DNA of 64,000 nucleotides from Ancylobacter tetraedralis (GTDB lineage Bacteria; Pseudomonadota; Alphaproteobacteria; Rhizobiales; Xanthobacteraceae). The notes under the pieces were generated by a model that worked only from the letters and a program-made list of their open reading frames with translations, did no database searches and had not been told where the DNA came from. The translations under genes and the position numbers were made by a program. Location: the NCBI RefSeq assembly GCF_014195655.1, contig NZ_JACICD010000004.1, forward strand, positions 124,001 to 188,000, given 5' to 3'. Shown piece after piece: positions 36,679 to 46,301 of this stretch; position 1 is the first letter of the stretch, and the number at the start of each line of letters is the position of its first letter.

Positions 36679-38136
36679 GTGACGGATCTGAAGGTACTAT
36701 CGGTTGCTTCCGAGATTTATCCTCTGGTGAAGACCGGCGGGCTGGCCGATGTGGTCGGCGCGCTGCCGTCGGCCTTGGTGCCGCATGGCATCGAGATGCG
36801 CACGCTGGTGCCGGGCTATCCTGCCGTGATGGGGGCGCTGGAGACCGCCGAGCCGGTCCACCATTTCGATCATCTGTTCGGCGGCCCGGCCCGCCTGCTG
36901 GCGGCGGAGGCGGCGGGTCTGAAGCTCTTCGTCATCGAGGCGGGCCATCTCTATGACCGGCCGGGCGGGCCCTATGTCGGGCCGAACGGGCTCGACTGGG
37001 AGGACAACGCCCTGCGCTTCGCCGCGCTGGGGGCGGTGGGCTCGGGCCTCGGGCTGGGGCTGGTGCCGGGCTTCGTGCCCGACACGGTGCACGCGCATGA
37101 CTGGCAGGCGGGCCTCACGCCGGCCTATCTGCATTACTCCGGCGGGCGCCGGCCCGGCTCCGTCATGACGATCCACAACATCGCCTTCCAGGGCAAGTTC
37201 GACGCGGCACTGGCGCCGGTGCTGGGTTTCCCGGCCGATGCCTTCTCGATCCATGGCATCGAGTATTACGGCACGGTCGGCTATCTCAAGGCCGGGCTGA
37301 AATTCGCCGACCGCATCACCACCGTCTCGCCCGGCTATGCCGGCGAGATCCTGCTGCCGGAGGGCGGCATGGGGCTGGAGGGACTGCTGAACGACCGAAG
37401 TTCCGTCGTCTCCGGCATTCTCAACGGGCTCGACACGGCGGCGTGGAACCCGGCGACCGATCCGCTCATCGCCGCCCGCTTCGACACGCGGCGGATGAAG
37501 GCGCGCGCCGCCAACAAGGCGGAACTGCAGCGGCGCTTCGGCCTCGATCCCGACCCGGACGCGCTGCTGTTCGGCGTGGTCAGCCGGCTGTCCTGGCAGA
37601 AGGGGCTCGACCTCCTCGCCGACAATATCGGCACGCTGCTCGGCCTCGGCGCGCAGATGGCGCTGCTCGGCGCCGGCGATCCCGATCTTGCCGGCCGCTT
37701 CGCCGGCGCGGCGCAGGCCCATCCCGGACGGATCGGCGTATGGCTCGGCTATGACGAGGCGATCGCCCATCTCGTGCAGGCGGGTGCGGATGCGCTGCTG
37801 GTGCCCTCGCGCTTCGAGCCCTGCGGCCTCACCCAGCTCTCGGCGCTGCGCTATGGCGCGCTGCCGGTGGTGGCGCGGGTGGGCGGGCTGGCCGACACGG
37901 TCATCGATGTCAACGAAATGGCCCGCTCGGCGGGGGTCGGCACCGGCGTGCAGTTTTCGCCCGTCACGCCCTCGGCGCTGCATCTAGCGCTCAACCGCAC
38001 GCACCGGCTGTGGCAGGACAAGGTGCTGTGGAAGAAGCTGCAGCGCAACGCGATGGCGACCGACGTCTCCTGGGAGCGCGCCGCGCGCGAGTATGACCGG
38101 CTGTTCCGCGATCTGGTGGCGGAGCGCGGCGCGTGA
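36679..38136 (+). CDS. glgA: Glycogen synthase (ADP-glucose)
   Basis: A 485-residue GT5 enzyme: [25 protein letters not shown] with the KTGGL ADP-glucose motif at the N-terminus, [31 protein letters not shown], and the C-terminal [20 protein letters not shown]. It extends the alpha-1,4 chain. GTG 36679 is chosen because the family start lies there; the frame runs about 30 codons further up. Its stop overlaps the GTG of the next gene, so the two are coupled. Confidence 0.97.
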   Translation: MTDLKVLSVASEIYPLVKTGGLADVVGALPSALVPHGIEMRTLVPGYPAVMGALETAEPVHHFDHLFGGPARLLAAEAAGLKLFVIEAGHLYDRPGGPYVGPNGLDWEDNALRFAALGAVGSGLGLGLVPGFVPDTVHAHDWQAGLTPAYLHYSGGRRPGSVMTIHNIAFQGKFDAALAPVLGFPADAFSIHGIEYYGTVGYLKAGLKFADRITTVSPGYAGEILLPEGGMGLEGLLNDRSSVVSGILNGLDTAAWNPATDPLIAARFDTRRMKARAANKAELQRRFGLDPDPDALLFGVVSRLSWQKGLDLLADNIGTLLGLGAQMALLGAGDPDLAGRFAGAAQAHPGRIGVWLGYDEAIAHLVQAGADALLVPSRFEPCGLTQLSALRYGALPVVARVGGLADTVIDVNEMARSAGVGTGVQFSPVTPSALHLALNRTHRLWQDKVLWKKLQRNAMATDVSWERAAREYDRLFRDLVAERGA

Positions 38137-41100
38137 GCGACTGGCGGGTCTCGGACGGCTCGCCCGAGCCGCTCGGCGTTACAGTGGATGCACGCGGCGT
38201 CAATGTCGCGGTGTTCTCCGCCCACGCCACCCGCATCGAGTTCTGCCTGTTCGACGCCTCGGGCGCGCGCGAACTGGTCCGGCTCGCCCTGCCGGCGCGG
38301 CTTGGCGACGTGTTCCACGGCCATATCGCCGGCGTGCCGCCCGGCGCGCGCTATGGCCTGCGCGCCAGCGGCCCGTGGGCGCCGGGGGAGGGGCACCGCT
38401 TCAACCCCTTCAAGCTGCTGGTCGACCCCTATGCCAGCCGGCTCGACCGGCCGTTTCGCCTCGACGCCTCGATGTTCGACGCGCGCGCCCGTGGCCTTGA
38501 GCGCGACGAGACCGACAGCGCGGCCGCCGTGCCCAAGGCCATCGTGCCCCATGTCGAGAGCGGCGAAGTCGCGTCCGGTGCGGCCGGGCCGGCCTTCCGC
38601 TGGGACGACGAGGTGTTCTACGAGCTGCATGTGCGCGGCTTCACCATGCTCAACCCGGGGATTCCGCTCGCGCTGCGCGGCACTTTCGCGGCGCTGGCCG
38701 ATCCGGCGGCGCTCGACCATCTCGTCAATCTCGGCATCACCACGGTCGAACTGATGCCGGCCATGGCGTGGATCGACGAGCGGCACCTGCCTCCGCTCGG
38801 GCTGAGCAATTACTGGGGCTACAACCCGGTCGTATTCGGCGCGCCCGATCCGCGCCTCGCGCCCGGCGGTTTCGAGGAGGTGGCGCGCACGGTGGCGGCG
38901 CTGCACGGCGCGGGCATCAAGGTCGTGCTCGACGTGGTGCTGAACCATAGCGGCGAGAGCGATGCGCTCGGGCCGACGCTCAGCCTGCGCGGACTCGACA
39001 ACGCGACCTATTACCGCCACGCACGGGACGATGCCGGCCTCCTGCTCAACGATGCCGGCACCGGCAATACGCTGGCGCTGGAGCGCCCTCCGGCGCTGCG
39101 ACTCGGCATGGACATGCTGCGGCGCTGGGCGGCCACCGGTCTGGATGGGTTTCGCTTCGATCTCGCGGCCACGCTCGGGCGGCGTGTCGACGGCTTCGAT
39201 CCCGAGGCGCCCTTCCTCGCCGCGCTGCAGCAGGACCCGGGGCTGCGCAATCTCGCCCTCATCGCCGAGCCCTGGGATATCGGCCCGGGCGGCTATCAGG
39301 TCGGCCAGTTTCCATCGGGATGGGGCGAGTGGAACGACAAGTTCCGCGATGCCGCCCGGCGGTTCTGGCGCGGCGATGCGGGCCTGACCGGCGAACTCGC
39401 CACGCGCCTCGCCGGCTCGGCGGATGTCTTCGCGCGGCGCACGCGGCCGCTTTCGCGCGCCATCAATTTCGTCACCGCCCATGACGGCTTCACCCTCGCC
39501 GATCTGGTCTCCTATGCGGGCAAGCACAATGAGGCGAATGGCGAGGATAATCGCGACGGCACCGGCGAGAACCACAGCTGGAATCATGGCGTCGAGGGGC
39601 CAAGCGACAACCCGGCGCTGATCGCGGCGCGCCGGGGGGATGTCCGCGCGCTGCTGGCGACGCTGCTGTCGGCGCGCGGCACGCCGATGCTCACCATGGG
39701 CGACGAATGCGGGCGCTCGCAGGCCGGCAACAACAATGCCTATGCGCAGGACAACGAACTCACCTGGCTGGACTGGTCGAAGCTGGACGGCGCTCTCACC
39801 GCCTTCACGGCGAGGCTGGTCAGGCTCCGCCGCGCGCATCGCGCCTTGCGGCTGGAAACGCCGCTGACCGGCCTGCCGCTCGACGCCAGCGGCATTGCCG
39901 ATGTGGAATGGCGCGCGCCCTCGGGCGGCACTCCGGCCTGGGATGACCCTTCCGCCCCCTGCCTGGTGGCGGTGTTCTATGCGCCGGCGCGCGATGACGC
40001 GGCGGCGGACCGGGTGGCGGTGGCGCTCAACGCCTCGGCGAGGCCCATGGAACTGGTGCTGCCCGAGCCGCGCGACGGCTTTGCCTGGCGGCTCGCGGCC
40101 GACACGGGCCAGCCGGAACGCGAGGGCGATGCCGGCGGAACGCTGCCGGCGCGTACCGCGTTCATTCTCACCGAGGCGCCGGCACCGGGCGCCCGGCGGC
40201 GGCCGGCCGATCCGGCGCTGCTGGAGACGCTCGCCGCGGCCGCCGGCATCACTCACGAATGGTGGGATGTCGAAGGCACGCATCACCTTGTGAGCGACGA
40301 CACCAAGCGCGCCCTGCTCGGGGCGCTGCGGCTGCCGGCCGCGAGCGCCGGCGAGGTACGCGACAGCCTCGCGACGCTCTCCGAGCAGCGCTTCGGCCGC
40401 GCGGTTCCTTTCGCCCGTGTGCTGCGGCAGGGGCAGACATCCGGCGAGGTGTCGACCCTCACGCTGGCGGCCGGCGCGGCCGATGCGGTGCGCCGGCTCG
40501 ATCTGGTGATCCGGCTGGAGGATGGTGGCGAGATCGATTTCGCCGTGCGGCCGGAGGACGGGCATCGCACGCACGTCATGCGCCCGGACGGGCGGCGGGC
40601 GCTGACCCGCGCGATCGACCTGCCCGAATTGCCGGTGGGGCGTCATACGCTGGTGCTGGGCGGGGATGAATGCCGCCTCACAGTGGCGCCGCACGCCTGC
40701 TATGTGCCGCCCGAACTGGCGGATGGCGGACGCCGCTTCGGCATCGGTGCCCATCTCTACATGCTGCGGCGGCAGCACGAGGACCAGGGCATCGGCGATT
40801 TCACCGCGCTCGGCGAACTGGCAGCGCTCGCCGCCGCGCGCGGTGCGGACGTGATCGGTCTCAACCCGCTGCATGCGCTGTTCGCGCAGGATCGCGAGCG
40901 GGCGAGCCCCTATTCGCCCTGCGACCGGCGCTTCCTCGACCCGATCTATATCGATGTCGCGGCGCTGGGCGCCGATATCTCCGACTTCGCGGCGCTGGCG
41001 GCTCGCCCGGCGGTGGACTATCGCGCCGTGTGGGCCCTCAAGGAGGCGGCGCTGCGCGAGGCCTTCGCCGCGTTCGAGCAGCAACCCGATGCCGGGTTCG

Positions 41101-42302
41101 CCCATTTCGTCACGGAGGGCGGGCCGACGCTGCGTCGCTTCGCCATTTTCCAGGCCATCGCGGCGGCGCATCCGCAACAGGGTTGGCGCCAGTGGCCGGA
41201 AGGCTTGAGCGATGCGGCGAGCGCGGCGGTGGAGAGCTTTGCCGGCGCCCATCCGGCCGAGGTGCGCTTCGCGCTGTGGCAGCAATGGGTGGCGGATGCG
41301 CAGCTGGCGGCGGCGTCGCGCTTTGCCCGCCAGTCGGGGCTGTCGCTCGGCTTCTATCGCGACCTTGCCGTCGGCACCGCGCCGGACGGGGCGGAGGCGT
41401 GGTCCGAGGCGGGGCTGCTCATGTCGGGCGTGAATATTGGCGCGCCACCCGATCCGCTGGGGCCGGAAGGGCAGAACTGGTGCCTTCCGCCGTTCGATCC
41501 GCTGGCCTGGCAGCGCGAGGGTTATGAGGGCTTCGCCCGGCTGGTGGCCGCCAATATGCGCCATGCCGGCGCGCTCAGGATCGACCACGTGATGGGGCTG
41601 CGCCGGCTGTTCCTCATTCCGGAGGGCGCGAGCGGGACGGAGGGGACCTATCTCGCCATGCCGTTCGATGACCTCGCCGGGCAGGTGGCGCTGGAGAGCC
41701 ATCGCGCGCGCTGCCTCGTGGTGGGCGAGGATCTCGGCACGGTGCCGGCGGGCATGCGCGAGCAGCTGAGCGACGAGCGCATGCTGTCCTACCGGGTGCT
41801 GTGGTTCGAGCGGCTGGGGTCGCGTTTCCTGCCGCCGGAGGATTATCCCGTGCTGGCGGCGGCGTGCGTGTCCACCCATGATCTGCCGACGCTGGCCGGC
41901 TGGTGGGACGGCGTCGACCTTGCCGAGCGGCGCACGCTGGGGCTGGAGAACGATATCTCGCTCGCCACCGCGCTTGCCGCGCGGGCGGTGGAAAAGGCCG
42001 AGCTTGCCGCTGCCCTGGTGGGCGAGGGGCTCATCGCCGCCGCGCCGGAGCCGGGGGCGGCTTTGTCGGATGCCTTCGTCGCGGCGCTGCACGCCTATGT
42101 GGCGCGCACCCGATCCGCGCTGGCGCTGGCCCAGCTCGACGATCTCGCCGGCGAGACGGTGGCCGTCAACCTGCCGGGGACGGACCGCGAACGGCCCAAC
42201 TGGCGGCGGCGGATTGGCCACACCCTGCAGAGCGTGATGAGCGAACCGCGCGCCGTCGCGGCGCTCAACGCCATGGCGCGGGAACGCGGCGCGAATAGCT
42301 GA
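38133..42302 (+). CDS. glgX-malQ: Fused glycogen debranching enzyme GlgX / 4-alpha-glucanotransferase MalQ
   Basis: One uninterrupted 1389-residue frame. Residues 1-675 are a GlgX-type GH13 isoamylase: CBM48 start [35 protein letters not shown], nucleophile Asp343 (GFRFDLA), acid Glu379 (LIAEPWD), Asp451 (VTAHDGFTL). After a linker, residues about 690-1385 are a GH77 Mal[18 protein letters not shown], Asp1151 ([14 protein letters not shown]), Glu1199 ([10 protein letters not shown]), Asp1250 (VSTHDLPT). Both active sites look intact. GlgX trims phosphorylase-limit branches, and MalQ then disproportionates the short maltodextrins released. Such fusions exist elsewhere; here no stop, start or ribosome site separates the parts. 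GTG start overlaps glgA. Confidence 0.93.
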   Translation: MSDWRVSDGSPEPLGVTVDARGVNVAVFSAHATRIEFCLFDASGARELVRLALPARLGDVFHGHIAGVPPGARYGLRASGPWAPGEGHRFNPFKLLVDPYASRLDRPFRLDASMFDARARGLERDETDSAAAVPKAIVPHVESGEVASGAAGPAFRWDDEVFYELHVRGFTMLNPGIPLALRGTFAALADPAALDHLVNLGITTVELMPAMAWIDERHLPPLGLSNYWGYNPVVFGAPDPRLAPGGFEEVARTVAALHGAGIKVVLDVVLNHSGESDALGPTLSLRGLDNATYYRHARDDAGLLLNDAGTGNTLALERPPALRLGMDMLRRWAATGLDGFRFDLAATLGRRVDGFDPEAPFLAALQQDPGLRNLALIAEPWDIGPGGYQVGQFPSGWGEWNDKFRDAARRFWRGDAGLTGELATRLAGSADVFARRTRPLSRAINFVTAHDGFTLADLVSYAGKHNEANGEDNRDGTGENHSWNHGVEGPSDNPALIAARRGDVRALLATLLSARGTPMLTMGDECGRSQAGNNNAYAQDNELTWLDWSKLDGALTAFTARLVRLRRAHRALRLETPLTGLPLDASGIADVEWRAPSGGTPAWDDPSAPCLVAVFYAPARDDAAADRVAVALNASARPMELVLPEPRDGFAWRLAADTGQPEREGDAGGTLPARTAFILTEAPAPGARRRPADPALLETLAAAAGITHEWWDVEGTHHLVSDDTKRALLGALRLPAASAGEVRDSLATLSEQRFGRAVPFARVLRQGQTSGEVSTLTLAAGAADAVRRLDLVIRLEDGGEIDFAVRPEDGHRTHVMRPDGRRALTRAIDLPELPVGRHTLVLGGDECRLTVAPHACYVPPELADGGRRFGIGAHLYMLRRQHEDQGIGDFTALGELAALAAARGADVIGLNPLHALFAQDRERASPYSPCDRRFLDPIYIDVAALGADISDFAALAARPAVDYRAVWALKEAALREAFAAFEQQPDAGFAHFVTEGGPTLRRFAIFQAIAAAHPQQGWRQWPEGLSDAASAAVESFAGAHPAEVRFALWQQWVADAQLAAASRFARQSGLSLGFYRDLAVGTAPDGAEAWSEAGLLMSGVNIGAPPDPLGPEGQNWCLPPFDPLAWQREGYEGFARLVAANMRHAGALRIDHVMGLRRLFLIPEGASGTEGTYLAMPFDDLAGQVALESHRARCLVVGEDLGTVPAGMREQLSDERMLSYRVLWFERLGSRFLPPEDYPVLAAACVSTHDLPTLAGWWDGVDLAERRTLGLENDISLATALAARAVEKAELAAALVGEGLIAAAPEPGAALSDAFVAALHAYVARTRSALALAQLDDLAGETVAVNLPGTDRERPNWRRRIGHTLQSVMSEPRAVAALNAMARERGANS

Positions 42303-42516
42303 AGCGCGCGGGATCATCCAGCGGCTCGCGGTCCGGCTCGTCAATGCCGGCGGGACCGGCGGCGTCGCCCTCCGTGATGCCGCCCGTATCCGCCTCGACG
42401 ATCGGCAGCGGGTCGGCCGCCATGTGCCGGGAACTGCGCCCCATGCCCTGCATGAGCACAAAGGCGCCGAGGGCAAACGCGGCGGTAGCGATGACAAGCG
42501 TTGTCGTGCGGCTCAT
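42265..42516 (-). CDS. Small single-pass membrane protein, hypothetical
   Basis: An 83-residue protein: one N-terminal transmembrane helix (TLVIATAAFALGAFVLMQGMG), then an acidic, Asp/Pro-rich tail. Not recognised. ATG 42516 has CAGGAGA upstream, a good ribosome site. Its last 12 codons overlap the end of glgX-malQ in antisense by 38 bases. A near-consensus EcfG-type promoter lies 180 nt upstream, which would fit a stress-induced envelope protein, though that is inference. Confidence 0.6.
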   Translation of the reverse strand: MSRTTTLVIATAAFALGAFVLMQGMGRSSRHMAADPLPIVEADTGGITEGDAAGPAGIDEPDREPLDDPARFSYSRRVPAPWR

Positions 42517-42826
42517 GGTGCATCTCCTGCCTGCCGCCGGTGCGGAGATCAGCAGGATGGGGCGATGTGGCGCGGTGCCCGTGTCGTTGCGGCCCTGCGC
42601 CGGATTTCAGGCGGCGGTTGCGAACCTGCCGTGTCGCATTGGACTGGCTCCAAATGTCGCCGCCGCGCCCATTCCGGACAGATTTCCGTTGTCTGAACGC
42701 CGCAATTGAACGAAAGTTCCATTCGTCATTCCGCTCGCCATATTCACGGGGCGGCAATCAAGGCCGGTGCCGTTTCGCCCGGCGGCTTCCGGCGGCAAAC
42801 GCCGGGACAACACAGGGAGGATGGTC
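42517..42826. other. Intergenic region between divergent small genes
   Basis: No gene supported in 310 bases. It holds a candidate EcfG promoter (42696-42720, minus) and the leader of the plus-strand hypothetical gene; nothing else was recognised. Confidence 0.6.
42696..42720 (-). promoter_or_regulatory. Candidate EcfG (general stress response) promoter
   Basis: On the minus strand GGAAC (42720-42716) is followed, after exactly 16 bases, by CGTT (42699-42696), the GGAAC-N16/17-CGTT pattern of alphaproteobacterial EcfG sigma factors. It points at the small membrane protein gene starting at 42516; the leader would be about 170 nt. Confidence 0.5.
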
Positions 42827-43066
42827 ATGCCGCACGCCGATTTTGACGTGGTCACGCTTTCGCCTTCCACCGTGCGTGTCATGCATCGAACCGCGTATCA
42901 CATCTACGAATTCGCCGTCGTCGATGACGGCTGCGGGCGGCGCGTCGTCTCCGGCGGCCCGTCCATCGTGTTCGGCTGCGGCGATCCCGTGCCGGCCTGG
43001 GATCTCGTCGCGGCGGCCGAGCGCGTCGCGGCCGACACGGCCCGCCAGACCGGCGTCATCGACTGA
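42827..43066 (+). CDS. Small hypothetical protein
   Basis: A 79-residue soluble protein (DVVTLSPSTVRVMHRTAYHI, then IVFGCGDPVPAWDLVAAAE), with no signal peptide or membrane helix. Family not recognised. ATG 42827 sits eight bases after AGGGAGG; ATG 42821 is in frame and also possible. It lies between the glycogen and molybdate loci with 223 nt before modA, and it has no clear partner. Confidence 0.6.
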   Translation: MPHADFDVVTLSPSTVRVMHRTAYHIYEFAVVDDGCGRRVVSGGPSIVFGCGDPVPAWDLVAAAERVAADTARQTGVID

Positions 43067-43233
43067 GCCTCGCGCGGGCGCGACGATAACGGACAGACCA
43101 TCCAGACAGCACCACCGGCACGACGGGTCGTGCCGTGGCGTCTTCCCTTAACCGCGCGGCATCACCCGCGCCGGGCGATCCCGATCCCCTCATGGCTCCG
43201 CCGAGGTTTTCGGCTGGTATCGTGCGTCTCATC

Positions 43234-43271
43234 ATGTATATGGGCGGATACATGTATATGGATGGATATAC
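43234..43271 (+). promoter_or_regulatory. Tandem ModE-box-like operator upstream of modA
   Basis: Two copies of ATGTATATGG-(2 nt)-GGATA start at 43234 and 43252, an 18-nt period. The second extends to a perfect inverted repeat GTATAT-GGATGG-ATATAC (43254-43271), the TATAT-N6-ATATA shape of ModE boxes. It ends 18 nt before the modA ATG, where a bound repressor would block transcription or translation. Confidence 0.65.
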
Positions 43272-43289
43272 GTAAAGGGAGCTCCCGCC

Positions 43290-44132
43290 ATGTCCTCGCG
43301 CCTCTCGCGCCTCTCGTCCTTGCGCCTCATCGCCTCGCCCCTCCTGTCCTCGCGTCGCCTGGTCCTGAGCCATGCCGCGGTGGCGGTCGCGCTCGCCGCG
43401 CTGGTCGCCGCCCCGTTCGCGACCGCGCGGGCCGAGGAGGCGCCGACGGTGTTCGCCGCCGCGAGCCTGACCAATGCCTTCCAGGATATCGGCAAGCTCT
43501 ACAAGGATGAGACCGGCAAGGACGTGACGTTCTCCTTCGCCGCCTCCTCGGCGCTCGCCAAGCAGCTGGAGGCGGGCGCGCCGGCCGCGATCTTCGTCTC
43601 CGCGGACACCAAGTGGATGGACTACACCGAGAACCGGGACCTGACGCTGAAGGCCACTCGCGTGACGCCGATCGGCAACAGCCTCGTGCTCATCATGCCG
43701 GCGGACAAGGCGAAGGACGTGACGATCGACAAGTCGTTCGACTGGCTCGCCTTCCTCGGTACCGACGGCAAGATCGCCACCGGCCTCACCGACAGCGTGC
43801 CGATTGGCGTCTACGCCAAGACCGCGCTGACCAATCTGGGTCAGTGGGACAAGGTGCGCGAGCGCGTGGTCGGGGCCGAGAGCGTGCGTGCCGCGCTGGC
43901 GCTGGTGGAGCGTGGCGAGGCGACCGCCGGTATCGTCTATTCCACCGACGCCGCCATCGCCAAGAACGTGAAGATCGTCGCCACCTTCCCGGCCGACAGC
44001 CACCCGCCGGTGGAATACCCGTTCGAATTGGTGAAGGGTCAGGATACGCCGGCGGCGAAGGCTCTGCTCGCCTTCCTCGTCGGCCCGCAGGCGAAAGCCG
44101 TCTATGCGAAGTACGGCTTCCTCGTGAAGTGA
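43290..44132 (+). CDS. modA: Molybdate ABC transporter substrate-binding protein
   Basis: A 280-residue periplasmic protein. The signal segment is unusually long and Ser/Arg/Leu-rich (first about 45 residues, ending TARAEE). The mature protein begins APTVFAAASLTNAFQDIGK, the classic ModA start where the first Ser binds oxyanion, followed by FSFAASSALAKQLEAGAPAA, FVSADTKWMDY and the C-terminal LVGPQAKAVYAKYGF. It delivers molybdate to ModBC. It is the first gene after the tandem operator. Confidence 0.95.
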   Translation: MSSRLSRLSSLRLIASPLLSSRRLVLSHAAVAVALAALVAAPFATARAEEAPTVFAAASLTNAFQDIGKLYKDETGKDVTFSFAASSALAKQLEAGAPAAIFVSADTKWMDYTENRDLTLKATRVTPIGNSLVLIMPADKAKDVTIDKSFDWLAFLGTDGKIATGLTDSVPIGVYAKTALTNLGQWDKVRERVVGAESVRAALALVERGEATAGIVYSTDAAIAKNVKIVATFPADSHPPVEYPFELVKGQDTPAAKALLAFLVGPQAKAVYAKYGFLVK

Positions 44133-44159
44133 GCGATGCGCTTGGCCGACACGTGGCGG

Positions 44160-44256
44160 GGTCTCGGGAGGCCATAGGCCGGGTTCGGGATCGCGTGCAG
44201 AATGACGGCGATGGCTTCGACGGTTTTGGTTTCCAGGCGGGGATGACGACGTTTCG
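44160..44256. repeat. Degenerate intergenic repeat between modA and modB
   Basis: The 124-nt gap contains GGCCGGGTTCGGGATCGCG, then GCAGAATGACGGCGATGG, and ends GCGGGGATGACGAC just before the modB ATG. It resembles the GGCCGGGATGAC elements near 12.7 and 18.4 kb. Unusual for the middle of a transporter operon. Confidence 0.4.
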
Positions 44257-44955
44257 ATGGATGTGCTGCTCACCCCGGACGAGTGGACCGCGGTCTATCT
44301 GAGTCTCAAGGTCGCCTTCTGGGCGACCTTCTGGAGCCTGCCCTTCGCCATCCTCACCGCCTGGCTGCTGGCGCGCACGCGCTTTCCCGGCAAGGGGCTG
44401 TTCGACGGGCTGATCTACCTGCCGCTGGTGCTGCCCAAGGTGGTGGTGGGCTACATATTGCTGCTCACCCTCGGCGCGCGGGGTTTCATCGGCCAGTATC
44501 TGGATGCGTGGTTCGGCATCAAGCTGATCTTCTCCACCGCCGGCGCCACGGTGGCAGCGGCCGTGGTCAGCTTTCCGCTGACGGTGAACGCCATCCGGCT
44601 GGCGCTGGAGGCGGTGGATCGCGGGCTGGAGACGGCGGCGCGCACGCTCGGCGCCTCGCGGCTGGACGTGTTCATCTCCATCACGCTGCCCTTGATGCTG
44701 CCCGGCGTGCTCTCCGGCGCGCTGCTCGCCATCGCCTCGGCACTGGGCGAATTCGGCGCGACCATCACCTTCGTCTCCAATGTCGAGGGCAAGACCCGCA
44801 CCATCCCGCTCGCCATCTACAGCGCTACCCACATGCCGGACGGCGACGCCATGGCCTTGCGGCTGACCGTGGTCTCCATCGTGCTGGCCTTTGGCTCGCT
44901 GCTGCTGGCCAGCCTGGTGGACCGGCGCATCCGCGTGCTGATCGGGCGGACATGA
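44257..44955 (+). CDS. modB: Molybdate ABC transporter permease
   Basis: A 232-residue inner-membrane permease with about five helices (KVAFWATFWSLPFAILTAWL, IYLPLVLPKVVVGYILLLTL, ATVAAAVVSFPLTVNAIRLA). The EAA loop AARTLGASRLDVFISITLPL sits before MLPGVLSGALLAIASALGEFGATI. It forms the channel with ModC. It begins right after a repeat-like spacer; its stop overlaps the modC start (ATGA). Confidence 0.95.
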   Translation: MDVLLTPDEWTAVYLSLKVAFWATFWSLPFAILTAWLLARTRFPGKGLFDGLIYLPLVLPKVVVGYILLLTLGARGFIGQYLDAWFGIKLIFSTAGATVAAAVVSFPLTVNAIRLALEAVDRGLETAARTLGASRLDVFISITLPLMLPGVLSGALLAIASALGEFGATITFVSNVEGKTRTIPLAIYSATHMPDGDAMALRLTVVSIVLAFGSLLLASLVDRRIRVLIGRT

Positions 44956-46052
44956 TCGAGATCGACATTCGCCTGCGCCGCCCGGGCTTCACGCTGGAGG
45001 CGGCCTTCACCGCGCCGGAGGCGGGCGTCACCGCGCTGTTCGGCCGCTCGGGCGCGGGCAAGACCACCATCATCCAGGCGGTGGCCGGGGTGGTACGCCC
45101 CGATGCCGGACGTATCGTGGTGAAGGGCGAGGTGTATTTCGATGCCGCCGCGCGGATCGACCTCTCCATCGAGCGGCGGCGGGTCGGCTATGTCTTCCAG
45201 GATTCGCGGCTGTTTCCTCATCTCTCGGTCGAGAGCAACCTGCGCTATGGCGAGCGCCGCAGCCGGCTCTCGCACAAGCCGATCGGCTTTGCCGCCGTGG
45301 TCGATCTGCTCGGCATCGGCCATCTGCTCGGCCGCCGGCCGCACACGCTCTCGGGCGGTGAGCGCCAGCGCGTGGCCATCGGCCGTGCCCTGCTCTCGCA
45401 GCCGCGCCTGCTGCTGATGGACGAGCCGCTGGCCGCGCTGGACGAGGCGCGCAAGGCGGAGATCCTGCCCTATCTGGAACGGCTGCGGGACGGCATGGGC
45501 CTGCCCATTCTCTATGTCAGCCACGCCGTCGACGAGGTGCTGCGCCTTGCCGACGTGGTGGTGGCGCTGCGCGACGGGCGCCCGCTCGCCATCGGCCCGG
45601 TGGCGGATGTGATGTCGCGCCCCGAGATCCTGCCGGTCATCGGGCGTTTCGATGTCGGCACATTACTGGAATGCGTGGTCAGCCGGCACGATGGGGACTA
45701 CGCGCTGTCCACCCTGACCTTCGCCGGCGGCGAGTTGCGCGTGCCGCAGGTGGCGATGCCGATCGGCAGCGCCGTGCGGGCGCGGGTGCGCGCGCGCGAC
45801 GTGGCCCTCGCGCTGGCGAGGCCCGAGGGGGTCTCGGTCTCGAACCTGCTGGCAGCGCGGATCGAGGCGGTGCGGCAACAGGAAGGGCCCTATGCGGACA
45901 TCGAACTCGTGGTCGGGGAGACGCGGCTGGCGGCCACCGTGACCCGCGAGAGCGTGGATCGGCTCACACTCCGCCCCGGCCTTGCCGTGTGGGCCATGGT
46001 CAAATCGGTGGCGGTGGAGAGTCGGAGCCCGGATTTCGGGGGCCCCGGCTGA
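44952..46052 (+). CDS. modC: Molybdate ABC transporter ATP-binding protein
   Basis: A 366-residue ABC ATPase: Walker A FGRSGAGKTTIIQAVAG, Q-loop YVFQDSRLFPHLSVESNLRYG, signature LSGGERQRVAIGRAL, Walker B LLLMDEPLAALD, and His switch YVSHAVDEVLRLAD. A C-terminal TOBE/Mop domain (VSVSNLLAARIEAVRQQEG) binds molybdate in the family and can give feedback inhibition. It ends immediately against a convergent small gene, with no base between stops. Confidence 0.95.
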   Translation: MIEIDIRLRRPGFTLEAAFTAPEAGVTALFGRSGAGKTTIIQAVAGVVRPDAGRIVVKGEVYFDAAARIDLSIERRRVGYVFQDSRLFPHLSVESNLRYGERRSRLSHKPIGFAAVVDLLGIGHLLGRRPHTLSGGERQRVAIGRALLSQPRLLLMDEPLAALDEARKAEILPYLERLRDGMGLPILYVSHAVDEVLRLADVVVALRDGRPLAIGPVADVMSRPEILPVIGRFDVGTLLECVVSRHDGDYALSTLTFAGGELRVPQVAMPIGSAVRARVRARDVALALARPEGVSVSNLLAARIEAVRQQEGPYADIELVVGETRLAATVTRESVDRLTLRPGLAVWAMVKSVAVESRSPDFGGPG

Positions 46053-46250
46053 TTATTTCGGCGCTTCCATGATCGGGGCCACGCCAGGTCCGATGGCGAA
46101 CTCGTCGCTGAAGAAGCCGACCACGGCAAGGACCAGCAGCGCGATCACCAGCGCGATGATGACGCCGCGCACGCCATTGGCGCGGTGGCCGAAATAGCCG
46201 GTCGCGGTGAGCAGCACGAGAATGAGGATGATGATGATAAGGGTCTGCAT
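46053..46250 (-). CDS. Small two-helix membrane protein (DUF3309-like)
   Basis: A 65-residue protein made of two hydrophobic helices (TLIIIILILVLLTATGYFG and GVIIALVIALLVLAVVGFF) joined by HRANGVR. It resembles the DUF3309 group of tiny membrane proteins, but the match is by overall pattern. ATG 46250 follows GGAGGCGCC. A near-consensus EcfG promoter ends 23 nt upstream of the start, fitting the stress-induced behaviour seen for such proteins in relatives; the role itself is unknown. Confidence 0.7.
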   Translation of the reverse strand: MQTLIIIILILVLLTATGYFGHRANGVRGVIIALVIALLVLAVVGFFSDEFAIGPGVAPIMEAPK

Positions 46251-46272
46251 GGCGCCTCCGATGCTACCCGAG

Positions 46273-46298
46273 AACCGTCGAGCGGGCGAAAAGGTTCC
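46273..46298 (-). promoter_or_regulatory. Candidate EcfG promoter for the small membrane protein
   Basis: On the minus strand GGAAC (46298-46294), a 17-base spacer and GGTT (46276-46273). The -10 differs from CGTT in one base, but the distance to the start codon is ideal (about a 16-nt leader). Confidence 0.45.
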
Positions 46299-46301
46299 TT
46301 C

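Noticed and set aside
37851..42497. Open frame of more than 1500 codons on the minus strand under glgX-malQ
   Set aside because: Shadow of the real gene; the composition is typical of antisense reading of GC-rich DNA.
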